Shown here one piece after another: positions 44,417 to 52,250 of a stretch of 64,000 nucleotides of DNA (within the stretch, counting starts at the first letter, position 1; every line of letters starts with the position of its first letter). The translations under genes were made by a program, and so were the position numbers. Source of the stretch: an uncultured Pseudomonadota bacterium. Its GTDB lineage: Bacteria > Myxococcota_A > UBA796 > SXON01. Under the pieces are notes generated by a model. That model saw only the letters and a list, made by a program, of their open reading frames with translations. It ran no database searches and was not told the DNA's origin. Location of the stretch: the NCBI GenBank assembly GCA_903875225.1, contig CAIQVJ010000008.1, positions 1-64,000 on the forward strand, written 5' to 3'.

Positions 44417-44671
44417 TCAGGATTCTCGCGCCGCCCGCTTCAACTCGCGGAGGTGCCAGAGGTACAGGCTCTCCACCTTCTCTCGTGCCCACGGCGTCCG
44501 GCGGAGGAACTTCAAGCTCGAATTCACGCTCGGCTCGTGGGTGAAGCAGCGGATGGCCACCATCTCGCCGAGCTTCTCCCAGCCGTAGGCCTCTACCAGC
44601 GCCGTGACGATCATCTCCAGGGTGACGCCGTGGAGGGGGTTCTTGCGCTGGTCCGGCGGGCTCTCGGGCAC
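44417..44671 (-). CDS. VF530-family (DUF2132) small protein
   Basis: 84 residues: [42 protein letters not shown] and [19 protein letters not shown] match the compact helical VF530 family, proposed to bind DNA. It begins with GTG at 44671, two bases after the stop of the START-like gene, so it is translationally coupled to that gene. Its stop directly abuts the convergent bcp stop. Function in the family is not established. Confidence 0.82.
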   Translation of the reverse strand: MPESPPDQRKNPLHGVTLEMIVTALVEAYGWEKLGEMVAIRCFTHEPSVNSSLKFLRRTPWAREKVESLYLWHLRELKRAARES

Positions 44672-44673
44672 GG

Positions 44674-45279
44674 TCAGCGCCGAGCGGCCCAGCGGGCGAG
44701 CCCTTCGATGTTGGCGCGCAGGACGCGGCCGGCCGCGACGTCGGCGCCCGAGGTGAGCGCCTTCCACTTGAGGAATCCGACGTCTTCGCGCTTGGGTGCG
44801 GAGCCGAATGCGTAGCCGAGCACTCCGGGCGCGGCGAGCCAGACGCCGTGGCTGTAGTCGCTGCGGAAGCCGTCCTTGACCGAGAGGGCGCTGGTCTCGG
44901 GCGTCAGGATGTCCCAGCCCGCCACGAGGAAGCCCTTGTGGGTGCCGAGGCGGTGCAGGACGAGCTCGTGGTGGATCGTGCCGAGCAGGGGCACGTCGAG
45001 CCGCTGGTAGAAGCGCACGTGGTCGGGCGGGGAGTACCGGGGGTCGGTGATCGAGCGGCATACCGCGACGTGGTCGAGCTTGCCCACGTAGTGGTCCACG
45101 TCCATCACCGCATCGATGGCCTTTTGCGGGTCGAGACCCGGGATCGCCAGGATGCCGAATGCCTCTTCGGTCGGGCGCCCTGCGTGCGCCCAGGTGCTGA
45201 GCTGGAACTGCGGCGGCGGGCTGGCAGGCGCATGCTTGAGTACGCGTTCGAGGAACTGCACGACTTCGTTTTCGGCCAT
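44674..45279 (-). CDS. START/SRPBCC-like hydrophobic-ligand-binding protein
   Basis: 201 residues without signal peptide. The pattern [68 protein letters not shown] and a C-terminal amphipathic helix ([23 protein letters not shown]) fits the helix-grip fold of START/SRPBCC proteins, which bind lipids or polyketides. No catalytic motif. Forms a two-gene unit with the VF530 gene. Fold is inferred from secondary-structure pattern, so confidence is moderate. Confidence 0.62.
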   Translation of the reverse strand: MAENEVVQFLERVLKHAPASPPPQFQLSTWAHAGRPTEEAFGILAIPGLDPQKAIDAVMDVDHYVGKLDHVAVCRSITDPRYSPPDHVRFYQRLDVPLLGTIHHELVLHRLGTHKGFLVAGWDILTPETSALSVKDGFRSDYSHGVWLAAPGVLGYAFGSAPKREDVGFLKWKALTSGADVAAGRVLRANIEGLARWAARR

Positions 45280-45337
45280 GGAAACTCCGGGCGGGGCGAT
45301 CTATCCACAAAACCGCTCCAGGTCGTCATGATGGATA

Positions 45338-45357
45338 TTCCGTGAAATAAGACGGAA
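45338..45357. promoter_or_regulatory. Inverted repeat TTCCGT-N8-ACGGAA before the SulP gene
   Basis: A perfect six-base inverted repeat in an AT-richer stretch between the divergent START-like and SulP genes. The half-site TTCCGTGA also occurs in the palindrome region of the other sulfate operon (TTTCCGTGACCGGGAAC at 14173-14190), though the spacing between arms differs. Candidate operator; no -35/-10 pair is clear nearby. Confidence 0.38.
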
Positions 45358-45399
45358 CAACGGATTTTCTACGCGCTGGACGGAGTGGGTCACGGTCCC

Positions 45400-47256
45400 A
45401 TGCCGGAAGATCCGTGGCATGCCCTTTGCACCCTGCAAGCTGTTCCAGGAGGAACCCTGTCCGCTGCCCCCTCTCCTGCGCTCGCCGCGCTCTACCGCAG
45501 GGTGCCTGCGTTCGACTCATTGCGTACCTACACGATGGTGGAGGCGAAGGCCGACCTGCTCGGCGGGCTGTCGGTGGCCGCGGTTGCGGTACCCCAGGCG
45601 ATGGCGTACGCGATGATCGCGGGGCTGCCTGCCGAGTACGGGCTGTACACCGCGATCGTGATGACGGGGATCGGCGCGTTGTTCGACTCGAGCCGCCAGC
45701 TCATCAACGGGCCGACGAACGCGATCTCCATCGCCCTCCTCTCGGCGATCGGTGGGTTCGAGACCGTGGATGAGAAGATCCAGGCGGCAGCGCTGATGGC
45801 GGCGTTGGTGGGCACGATCCAGCTCGCGATCAGCTTCGCGCGGCTGGGGGACCTCACCCGATACATCTCGCATTCCGTGATCGTCGGTTTCACCGCGGGC
45901 GCGAGCCTCCTGCTCGTGATGGACCAGCTCAAGAACCTGCTCGGCCAGAAGGCGGTCGGGGATGTGCACGATCACTTCCTCGTGCGGGTCTGGCGCTCGT
46001 TGACACAGGGTGGAGACATCCACCTGCCGACCCTGCTCACCGGACTCGCCGCGATCGCCCTGGTGGTGGCTTTCCGCCGAGCGAAGGCCTGGTTGCGGGT
46101 GCCGCTGTTCCCCGAGTTCCTGGTCGTGGTCATCATGATGGCTGCGGCTACGCGCTACTATGGGCTCGACGAGATGGGTGTGAAGGTCGTCGGCAAGATC
46201 CCGGTGTCGCTGCCCTCCCCACACATGTTCTCGCTCGATGCGACGCTCCTCCGCGATCTGGCACCCAGCGCGCTCGCGGTCGCGCTGCTCGGGTTGCTCG
46301 AGGCCATCGCCATGTCCAAGGCGCTGGCCGCGGCGAACCGGCAGAAGTTGGATGCAAACCAGCAGTGCTTCTCCGAGGGGATGGCGAACCTGTCGGGGAG
46401 CTTCTTCGGGTGCATGCCGGGGTCGGGCTCGCTCACCCGCTCGGCGATCAACCAGCAGGCGGGCGCACGCACCCAGTGGGCGGGCGTGATCTCCGCGGTC
46501 GCCGTGGCGGTGATCATGCTGGTGTTCGGGCCGTACGCGCAGTTCATCCCGCGGTCCGCGCTTGCCGGCTTGCTGATGCTCACGGCCGCGCGGATGGTGA
46601 ACCTCCACGACCTCCGGTACCACGTGCGCGCCTCCCACTTCGACGCCGCGATCGTGGCGACCACGGCGATCGCTGCCTTCGCGATCTCCATCGAGTTCTG
46701 CGTGTTGATCGGCGTCGTGATGTCCTTCATGCTGGCGGTGCCCCGGACGGGGAACATGCTGCTCACGGAGTTCGTGGTCGCGGCCGACGGGGGGATCCAC
46801 GAGCACGTGCCGGGAGACCTCGTGTGCGGGAGGATCCTGATCTTCGGGCTCGAGGGGGAGATGTACTTCGGCTCGGCGCAGAGCCTGGAGGCGCACTTCG
46901 ACACCATCGAGGGGCGGGTGACCGCGGAGACGAAGGTGGTCGTGCTCCGGCTCAAGCGGGCCCGAAACCCGGACGCCGTCGGGATGGCGATGCTCGAGGC
47001 CGCGCTCGACCGGCTGGAGAGGCGAGGCGTACACGTGGTCCTCTGTGGCGTGCGTGCCGACATGTACGAGGGCTTCAAGCGCTGCGGGATCGCGAGCAAG
47101 CTGAGCAAGGACCAGATCTTCCTTGAACAGTCGGTGCGGCAGACGAGCACGCTGCTCGCGGTGCGCCACGCTTATGAGCTGGTCACCGACCCCTGTCCGA
47201 CCTGCCCGCGGCGCAGCCTGGACGGCCGGGTGCAGGGCATGTACTTTGTGATCTAG
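45400..47256 (+). CDS. SulP family sulfate/anion transporter with STAS domain
   Basis: An inner-membrane secondary transporter of 618 residues. About 12 hydrophobic segments with SulP motifs VAAVAVPQAMAYAMIAGLPAEYGLYTA, INGPTNAISIALLSAIGG and MSGSFFGCMPGSGSLTRSAINQQAG-like sequence, then a cytoplasmic STAS domain (LIFGLEGEMYFGSAQSLEAHF, VVVLRLKRARNPDAVGMAMLE). Proton- or sodium-coupled sulfate or bicarbonate uptake is the family role. The start is uncertain: ATG 45400 and GTG 45385 lack a good ribosome site, while AGGAGG at 45447 precedes only a CTG. The stop overlaps that of the convergent kinase gene. Confidence 0.9.
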   Translation: MPEDPWHALCTLQAVPGGTLSAAPSPALAALYRRVPAFDSLRTYTMVEAKADLLGGLSVAAVAVPQAMAYAMIAGLPAEYGLYTAIVMTGIGALFDSSRQLINGPTNAISIALLSAIGGFETVDEKIQAAALMAALVGTIQLAISFARLGDLTRYISHSVIVGFTAGASLLLVMDQLKNLLGQKAVGDVHDHFLVRVWRSLTQGGDIHLPTLLTGLAAIALVVAFRRAKAWLRVPLFPEFLVVVIMMAAATRYYGLDEMGVKVVGKIPVSLPSPHMFSLDATLLRDLAPSALAVALLGLLEAIAMSKALAAANRQKLDANQQCFSEGMANLSGSFFGCMPGSGSLTRSAINQQAGARTQWAGVISAVAVAVIMLVFGPYAQFIPRSALAGLLMLTAARMVNLHDLRYHVRASHFDAAIVATTAIAAFAISIEFCVLIGVVMSFMLAVPRTGNMLLTEFVVAADGGIHEHVPGDLVCGRILIFGLEGEMYFGSAQSLEAHFDTIEGRVTAETKVVVLRLKRARNPDAVGMAMLEAALDRLERRGVHVVLCGVRADMYEGFKRCGIASKLSKDQIFLEQSVRQTSTLLAVRHAYELVTDPCPTCPRRSLDGRVQGMYFVI

Positions 47257-48557
47257 TTCGTCTGGGGGAGGGTCAGTACAGCGCGACAGCCACCTCCGGG
47301 GGCGATACCGAGAGTGCAGTTCCCCCCGTGGCGACGCGCGATCTCCCGGGCCAACGGCAGGCCGAGGCCGAGGCCGACGCTGTCCCTGCGCGCCGTGCCC
47401 CGCCGGCTGAGTCGGTCGAACAGGGTCTCCCGCTCGGCCTCGGGGACGCCTCGCCCGCAATCGTCCACCTCGAAGTTCACTGCGCCTGCCTGGGCGTTCA
47501 CGCGGAGCGTGACCGCCGTCCCCGGCGCGTGGATCGCTGCGTTCCTCAACAGGTTGGAGAGCGCGCTCACCAGGAGCGCCGGGTGCCCGTTCAAGACCAC
47601 CGAGGGCACGTCGCCCACGTCGAGGTGCCCGGCCCCGCGCTCGACAGTGCGCCGTTCACGTCGCACAGCCTCCTCCACGATCGTGGCAGCGTCTATGTCG
47701 GAGCGGCCGTGCTCGGCCTGCCCCGAGTCCACCCGCGCGAGCAGCAGCAGCCCCTCGACGAGCTCCGCAAGCCGCTCGACCTCCTCCCGCGCCGACGACA
47801 GCACCAGCACGTAGTCTGCGTTCTCGCGCGGGCGACGAAGCGCGACGTCGATCTCGCCCAGCATCGCGGTGATCGGCGTGCGAAGCTCGTGCGCCGCCTC
47901 GGCGGTGAACCGCGCCTGGGCCTCGAACGCGTGGTCGAGCCGCTCGAGGAGCCCGTTCACCGCCTGCAGCAGGGCGGCGACCTCGGCGGGGCCTTCCGCT
48001 CCCAGCCGGGCGCCGGCTCCTGCGCCCATCACCCGGCCGACGGCGGCCTGCGCCGTCACCAGTGGGGCAGTTGCCTGGATCAGGAGGCGCCGCTGCAGCA
48101 GTGCGCCGCCTGCTGCGGCCACGCCCGCGACGACCGTGTACAGCAGCGCGAACGGGCCGATGCTCTCCGCGGGGTCCACCCGCGGCGCGGTCGCGAGCAG
48201 CATCGCGTGCTCCTCGGCGTCCTCGGGGCCGCGCTCCACGGGGAGGAGCAGCACGCGGGTGCGTCCGTCGGTCCGCCACGTCGGCTCCTCCATCTGCTCG
48301 GCGTTTGCCGCCCACCCGTGGGGCAGGAGCGGGTCATCGGGGGGGAGCATCCGCACGTGCACGCTCGACTCGGCGTGTTCGGACCCCCAGTCGCTCGCGC
48401 CCGCGGCCTGCGCTGCCGCGAGCAGGGTCGAGTCGAGCTCCCGAACGTCCTGCACGTAGAGCAACGTGCCGGTCGTCAGTCCCACGGTGGCCACGACCGC
48501 GATGAGCACGATCAGGCTGTTGCGGACGACCTGTGCGACGAGGGATGGCGAACTCAA
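47253..48557 (-). CDS. Two-component sensor histidine kinase
   Basis: 434 residues. Two membrane helices (SLIVLIAVVATVGLTTGTLLYV and FALLYTVVAGVAAAGGALL) enclose a periplasmic loop of about 100 residues, followed by HAMP-like sequence. The H-box FTAEAAHELRTPITAMLGEI carries the phospho-accepting His (about 223). The ATPase has SNLLRNAAIHAP, DDCGRGVPEAE and GLGLGLPLAREIARRHGG. The start is TTG at 48557, whose last bases are the TGA of the response regulator gene (TTGA); no ATG or GTG precedes the first helix in a suitable place. Signal unknown. Confidence 0.9.
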   Translation of the reverse strand: MSSPSLVAQVVRNSLIVLIAVVATVGLTTGTLLYVQDVRELDSTLLAAAQAAGASDWGSEHAESSVHVRMLPPDDPLLPHGWAANAEQMEEPTWRTDGRTRVLLLPVERGPEDAEEHAMLLATAPRVDPAESIGPFALLYTVVAGVAAAGGALLQRRLLIQATAPLVTAQAAVGRVMGAGAGARLGAEGPAEVAALLQAVNGLLERLDHAFEAQARFTAEAAHELRTPITAMLGEIDVALRRPRENADYVLVLSSAREEVERLAELVEGLLLLARVDSGQAEHGRSDIDAATIVEEAVRRERRTVERGAGHLDVGDVPSVVLNGHPALLVSALSNLLRNAAIHAPGTAVTLRVNAQAGAVNFEVDDCGRGVPEAERETLFDRLSRRGTARRDSVGLGLGLPLAREIARRHGGNCTLGIAPGGGCRAVLTLPQTN

Positions 48558-49243
48558 CGGGCTCCGGGACCGGCGCTCCGGTCCTCGAGTACGTAGCCGA
48601 CCCCGCGTACGGTGTGAAGCAGCGGAGGATCGGCCTCTCCGTCGATCTTTCGTCGGAGATACCCGATGTAGACGTCCACGACGTTCGTCCCGGGGTCGTG
48701 GAACGTCTGCCACACGGATGCGAGGAGGCGCGACCGCGAGAGTACGTGGCCGGTGTTCTCTGCCAGATAGCGCAGGAGCGAGAACTCCTGGGCAGTGAGC
48801 GAGATCTCCCGGCTCCCGCGCACGACGCGGTGTCGATCGACGTCCACCACGAGGTCTCCGACCATCACGCGCGTGGCGCTGTCCGTGGTGCGTCGGGCGA
48901 TGGCTGTGATCCGGGCCAGCAGCTCTTCGAACGCGAAGGGTTTCACCAGGTAGTCGTCGGCTCCCCCGAGCAGGCCTTCGACACGCTCGCCCACCCGGTC
49001 CCGTGCGGTCACACACATCGCCGGAGTGCGGTCGCCCAAATCCCGCCTCTCGCGGACGAGGGTCAGGCCATCGCCGTCGGGCAGCATCCTGTCGACGATC
49101 AGCACCTCGTAGGCTCCAGCGGCCAGCCAGGCGCGAGCGCTCGCGAGGTCGCCCGCGATGTCGACCAGGTGTCCCTCCTCGGTCAGGCCACGCGCAACGA
49201 AGCCGGCGATCTTCGGCTCATCTTCGACGAGGAGCACGCGCAT
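48554..49243 (-). CDS. OmpR/PhoB-family response regulator
   Basis: 229 residues. Receiver domain with acidic pocket VEDEP, phospho-Asp51 in LIVDRMLPDGDG, Thr in CVTARD and Lys in YLVKPF. The C-terminal winged helix (LTAQEFSLLRYLAENTGHVLSRSRLL, NVVDVYIGYLRRKID, TVRGVGYVL) binds DNA as in OmpR. GGAGGG seven bases before the ATG at 49243 fixes the start. Sits between the DUF2231-like gene (one base gap) and the kinase (four-base overlap) in one operon, divergent from the YceI/cytochrome operon it may control. Confidence 0.95.
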   Translation of the reverse strand: MRVLLVEDEPKIAGFVARGLTEEGHLVDIAGDLASARAWLAAGAYEVLIVDRMLPDGDGLTLVRERRDLGDRTPAMCVTARDRVGERVEGLLGGADDYLVKPFAFEELLARITAIARRTTDSATRVMVGDLVVDVDRHRVVRGSREISLTAQEFSLLRYLAENTGHVLSRSRLLASVWQTFHDPGTNVVDVYIGYLRRKIDGEADPPLLHTVRGVGYVLEDRSAGPGAR

Positions 49244-49244
49244 G

Positions 49245-49853
49245 TCATTTCCCTCCGGTCGTCCCGGCGGGCTGCTCGCCTGCCTCTCCGCGCTCGCCCG
49301 CCTCTCCGCGCTCGCCTGCCTCTTCGCGCTCGCCGGCCTCTTCACGCTCCCTCGCCTCGCTCGCCTCTCCCGACGCAGCCGGGTTCTCCCCGACGTCCGC
49401 ACCAGCGGTTTCATCCCTCAGCTCGGAGTGATGGATCTGACCTCCGGCCAGCCCCGTCCACCCCATGTCGGCGGCAGTCGCCACGGTGAGCGCCACGAGC
49501 CCGGCCACGCCGAGCACGGGCGTCTGACCTTTGCGGTGCGCCCAGATCAGCACCCCGAGGGCTCCAAGCGCGCTCACCACCGAGAGTACCGTGGCGATGT
49601 CTGCGCGTTCTTCGTGCTCGTGTATCCAATGCTCGGAGATGCCCGGCTGGTCCTCCACCCGCTCCTCGGCACCGTCCCCGGTGAGGTTCGCACCTGCGGC
49701 TCCTGCTCCGGAGATCACCAGGACCACGACGGCGGCGAACAGCGCGCCGCGTTCCTGACTGCGCCATGCCGCGATGCCGAGCAGCGGCACTGCCAGCACG
49801 CTGCCGATGATCGGAAAGTGGTTGAACAGTAGGTGAAGGTGCGCAGGGTCCAT
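49245..49853 (-). CDS. DUF2231-like membrane protein with EAGE-repeat tail
   Basis: 202 residues. Opens MDPAHLHLLFNHFPIIGSVLAVPLL, the His-His-Phe-Pro start of DUF2231-like proteins, with four hydrophobic helices and GWTGLAGGQIHHSEL after the last one. HEHEE in a loop and the other His could bind heme or metal (inference). The final 45 residues are hydrophilic repeats of EAGEREEAGERGEAGE of unknown role. The ATG at 49853 starts the conserved motif. First gene of the operon with the response regulator and kinase, so it may be part of the sensing. On this strand GCGTATAAAGG lies about 25 bases before the start, a possible -10. Confidence 0.75.
   Translation of the reverse strand: MDPAHLHLLFNHFPIIGSVLAVPLLGIAAWRSQERGALFAAVVVLVISGAGAAGANLTGDGAEERVEDQPGISEHWIHEHEERADIATVLSVVSALGALGVLIWAHRKGQTPVLGVAGLVALTVATAADMGWTGLAGGQIHHSELRDETAGADVGENPAASGEASEAREREEAGEREEAGERGEAGERGEAGEQPAGTTGGK
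49255..49370 (-). repeat. 18-bp in-frame repeats encoding EAGERE/EAGERG
   Basis: Coding-strand units of about 18 bases (gaggcgggcgagcgcgga and variants) repeat five to six times at the end of the DUF2231-like gene. The array stays in frame up to the stop. Confidence 0.8.
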
Positions 49854-50042
49854 TTTCGATCTCCGTCCAGGCTCCTTTATACGCACCCGTTTGCCGGTTG
49901 TGGTTTTCCCGGTGAGGATTCGATGAGAGTCCGGGTCGGATTAGGACTCCGTGAGAGGCCCCTCGAGCGGGATGACGAACGGCTCTCGGCGGTCTACATT
50001 CGTGACGTGCAGCAACCCGCTGGACGCAAACGAGGAATGCCC

Positions 50043-50633
50043 ATGAACCGCTCCGCCCTCCGCTCCACGAACATGATGCGACGCCTCTTTGTCATCGCGC
50101 CGTCCCTGATCGTCGCCCTCGCCGTGTACTCTGGCGCCGCCGAGGCCGCGATGGGGGTCACCGGCAAGCCCAAGGTCGCGTTCTTCGCAACCGCCACCCC
50201 CGGTGCGCTCGACATCGAGGGCGACAGCAGCACGGTCAACGTCACGGACGACGGCACGAAGCTCGCGTTTGCGGTACCGATGGAGTCGGTGCACACCGGG
50301 ATCGACATGCGCGACGACCACATGAACAATGAGTTCGTGGAGATCTCCAAGTTTCCCAACGCCACGTTGACTGTCGCGCGCGCTGATCTCAAGTTTCCCA
50401 CGACCCTGGGCGAAACCGCCGGCGGGACGATCAAGGGCACGTTCAACGTGCACGGTGTGGACGTCGTCGAAGACGTCACCTACACCCTCCAGAGGAGCAA
50501 GACGGGCTACCGCGCGCGGGCCTCGTTCAAGTTCGATGCCTCGCAGCACGGCATCACGATCCCCAGCTACCTCGGAATCACCGTCGATCCGAAGATGAAC
50601 GCGGAAGTGACAGTGGACCTCATCGATGGCTAA
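50043..50633 (+). CDS. YceI-family lipid-binding protein
   Basis: 196 residues with a long export signal (MMRRLFVIAPSLIVALAVYSGAAEA, cleavage before AMG). The YceI lipocalin-like barrel is visible as KPKVAFFATATPGALDIEGDSS, SVHTGIDMRDDHMNNEFVEISKFPNATL, GTIKGTFNVHGVDVVEDVTY and FKFDASQHGITIPSYLGITVDPKM. Family members bind isoprenoid chains such as ubiquinone precursors in the periplasm. GAGGA seven bases upstream favours ATG 50043 over 50037. It overlaps the heme protein by eight bases, so the two are made together. Confidence 0.9.
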   Translation: MNRSALRSTNMMRRLFVIAPSLIVALAVYSGAAEAAMGVTGKPKVAFFATATPGALDIEGDSSTVNVTDDGTKLAFAVPMESVHTGIDMRDDHMNNEFVEISKFPNATLTVARADLKFPTTLGETAGGTIKGTFNVHGVDVVEDVTYTLQRSKTGYRARASFKFDASQHGITIPSYLGITVDPKMNAEVTVDLIDG

Positions 50634-51795
50634 GCATCCCTGGCTCCTTTCTGCCGTGGTCCTCGGGCTCGGGGTCGCCTCCCAACCCGCCCACGCCTAT
50701 CCGTGGATGATCAAGCACGGGTATACGAACTGCGCCCAGTGCCACATCGACCCCTCGGGGGGCGGAATTCTCACGGACTACGGTCGGGCGCAGGGCGAGA
50801 TCCTCGTCCGCACCCACTGGAAGGAGATGACCGAGAACCCGGGAAAGAAGGCTGACTTTGCGTTCGGCGCGGTCACGCTGCCCGAGCCATTGTCGCTTCA
50901 GGCCGACCTGCGGGATCTGGTCATTCCTGAGCCGGGCAACGTGCGCGTCATCCTGATGCAGGCTGATGTGCGTGGCGCGGTCCAGGCAGGCGCCTTCACG
51001 GTGTCCGGCGCGATCGGACCGGTGAGCGAAGGCGCTTATGCTGCCCGCATCACGAGCAACACCACCGATCCCCAGTGGAACCTCACGTCGCGGGAATACT
51101 GGGCCGGCGTATCGCCCGTGAAGGGACTGATGATCCGCGCCGGGCGCATGAACCTGCCGTTCGGGCTCCGGACCGAGGACCACGAACTGTACATCCGCAA
51201 GGCCACCCGGACGGCGACCAACGCCGACCAGCAGACCGGCGTCTCCCTGGTGTACACCGCCAAGAAGTACCGGTTCGAGGTGATGGGCATCGCGGGGAAT
51301 TTTCAGGTGCATCCTGATGTGTTCCGCGAGCGCGGGTACAGCCTCTACGGTTCGTACGCAGTCAGCAAGACGTTCGAGCTCGGCGTTTCCAGCCTGCTCA
51401 CGGTCGCAGGGGAGGACATCATCACCCTCGCGCCCCGCACGCGCCAGGCCCACGGGGTCTATACGCGCGCGGCGCCGGTCGAGTCGGTCTCCGTCCTTGC
51501 AGAGGCGGATCTGCTCGTCGACAAGAACAACGGCGTGAACTCGATGGGTATCGCCGGCTCGGGGATCGTGGACTGGGAGCCTACCCAGGGCCTTCACCTG
51601 ATGGGCATCGGGCAGTACTGCGACCCCGACTTCTCCTCTCCAGACAGCCCGGCCTGGACCGGAGGAGCGGCAGTCCAGTGGTTCTTCCTCACGCGGTTCG
51701 ACGTCCGTGTCGATGCGCTCGAGGGCGTGCTGAGCTGTGTCGCGGGGGCGAAGCCATCTCCGATGGCGCTCGTGCAAGGCCACTTCTACCTGTAG
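50626..51795 (+). CDS. Outer-membrane protein with N-terminal c-type heme site
   Basis: 389 residues. Signal peptide to PAHA, then MIKHGYTNCAQCHIDPSGGG with a CxxCH heme site (Cys36, Cys39, His40), and a long strand-rich part. That part (REYWAGVSPVKGLMIRAGRMNLPFGLRTEDHELYIRK, KTFELGVSSLLTVAG, MALVQGHFYL) looks like a porin/phosphoselective-type barrel with a terminal Leu/Tyr. A heme domain fused to a barrel suggests electron passage across the outer membrane, which is inference. Overlaps YceI and is followed nine bases later by another CxxCH protein. Confidence 0.8.
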   Translation: MAKHPWLLSAVVLGLGVASQPAHAYPWMIKHGYTNCAQCHIDPSGGGILTDYGRAQGEILVRTHWKEMTENPGKKADFAFGAVTLPEPLSLQADLRDLVIPEPGNVRVILMQADVRGAVQAGAFTVSGAIGPVSEGAYAARITSNTTDPQWNLTSREYWAGVSPVKGLMIRAGRMNLPFGLRTEDHELYIRKATRTATNADQQTGVSLVYTAKKYRFEVMGIAGNFQVHPDVFRERGYSLYGSYAVSKTFELGVSSLLTVAGEDIITLAPRTRQAHGVYTRAAPVESVSVLAEADLLVDKNNGVNSMGIAGSGIVDWEPTQGLHLMGIGQYCDPDFSSPDSPAWTGGAAVQWFFLTRFDVRVDALEGVLSCVAGAKPSPMALVQGHFYL

Positions 51796-51804
51796 GATGC
51801 TCCA

Positions 51805-52239
51805 ATGCTTTTTTCTGTGATGATCAGCAGCGCGTGGGCATCTGCGGGCTATCCCGCCGAGGTCGCGAGCTACCTCGGGGTGCCGTGCACCCCGGTCTGC
51901 ACGATCTGCCACGCTACGAACAGCGGCGGCGACGGAACCGTGGTCGAGGCGTTCGGAATCGCGATGATGGATCGCGGGTTGACAGGTGGATCCGACTACA
52001 CCGCGCTCCACACCGCCCTCGATCAGATGACGGCTGATGGCGTGGACAGCAACGGGGACGGCACCATCGACACCGAAGACCTGATCGGCGGCGTGGACCC
52101 GAACACCGGAGTTGCCTTCTGCGACATCCTCTCGCCGAGCTACGGGTGCGCTGTCCTGGCGCCGCCGACACCGCTTGCCGCTCTGGTGGGCGCGCTCGCG
52201 GGTCTGGCCGCCACGCTCGGGTTTCGACGCCGGGGCTGA
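51805..52239 (+). CDS. Monoheme/EF-hand protein with C-terminal membrane anchor
   Basis: 144 residues with signal MLFSVMISSAWASAG. CTPVCTICHATNSGGDG carries one CxxCH heme site (Cys32, Cys35, His36). DSNGDGTIDTEDLIGGVD is a dockerin/EF-hand calcium loop. The C-terminus has a Cys, the hydrophobic helix PLAALVGALAGLAATLGF and RRRG, again like the MYXO-CTERM arrangement. Probably an envelope-anchored partner of the upstream heme-barrel protein. Reading frame ends 11 bases before the convergent chromate transporter stop. Confidence 0.8.
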   Translation: MLFSVMISSAWASAGYPAEVASYLGVPCTPVCTICHATNSGGDGTVVEAFGIAMMDRGLTGGSDYTALHTALDQMTADGVDSNGDGTIDTEDLIGGVDPNTGVAFCDILSPSYGCAVLAPPTPLAALVGALAGLAATLGFRRRG

Positions 52240-52250
52240 CAGGCGGCGGA

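Noticed and set aside
45447-45459. AGGAGG followed by CTG as the true SulP start
   Set aside because: In frame, but CTG initiation is rare and the spacing of four bases is short; kept only as a note on start uncertainty.
45517-47460. A 647-codon open frame opposite the SulP gene
   Set aside because: Low-complexity His/Arg/Asp composition; the plus-strand SulP protein has clear transporter and STAS motifs.
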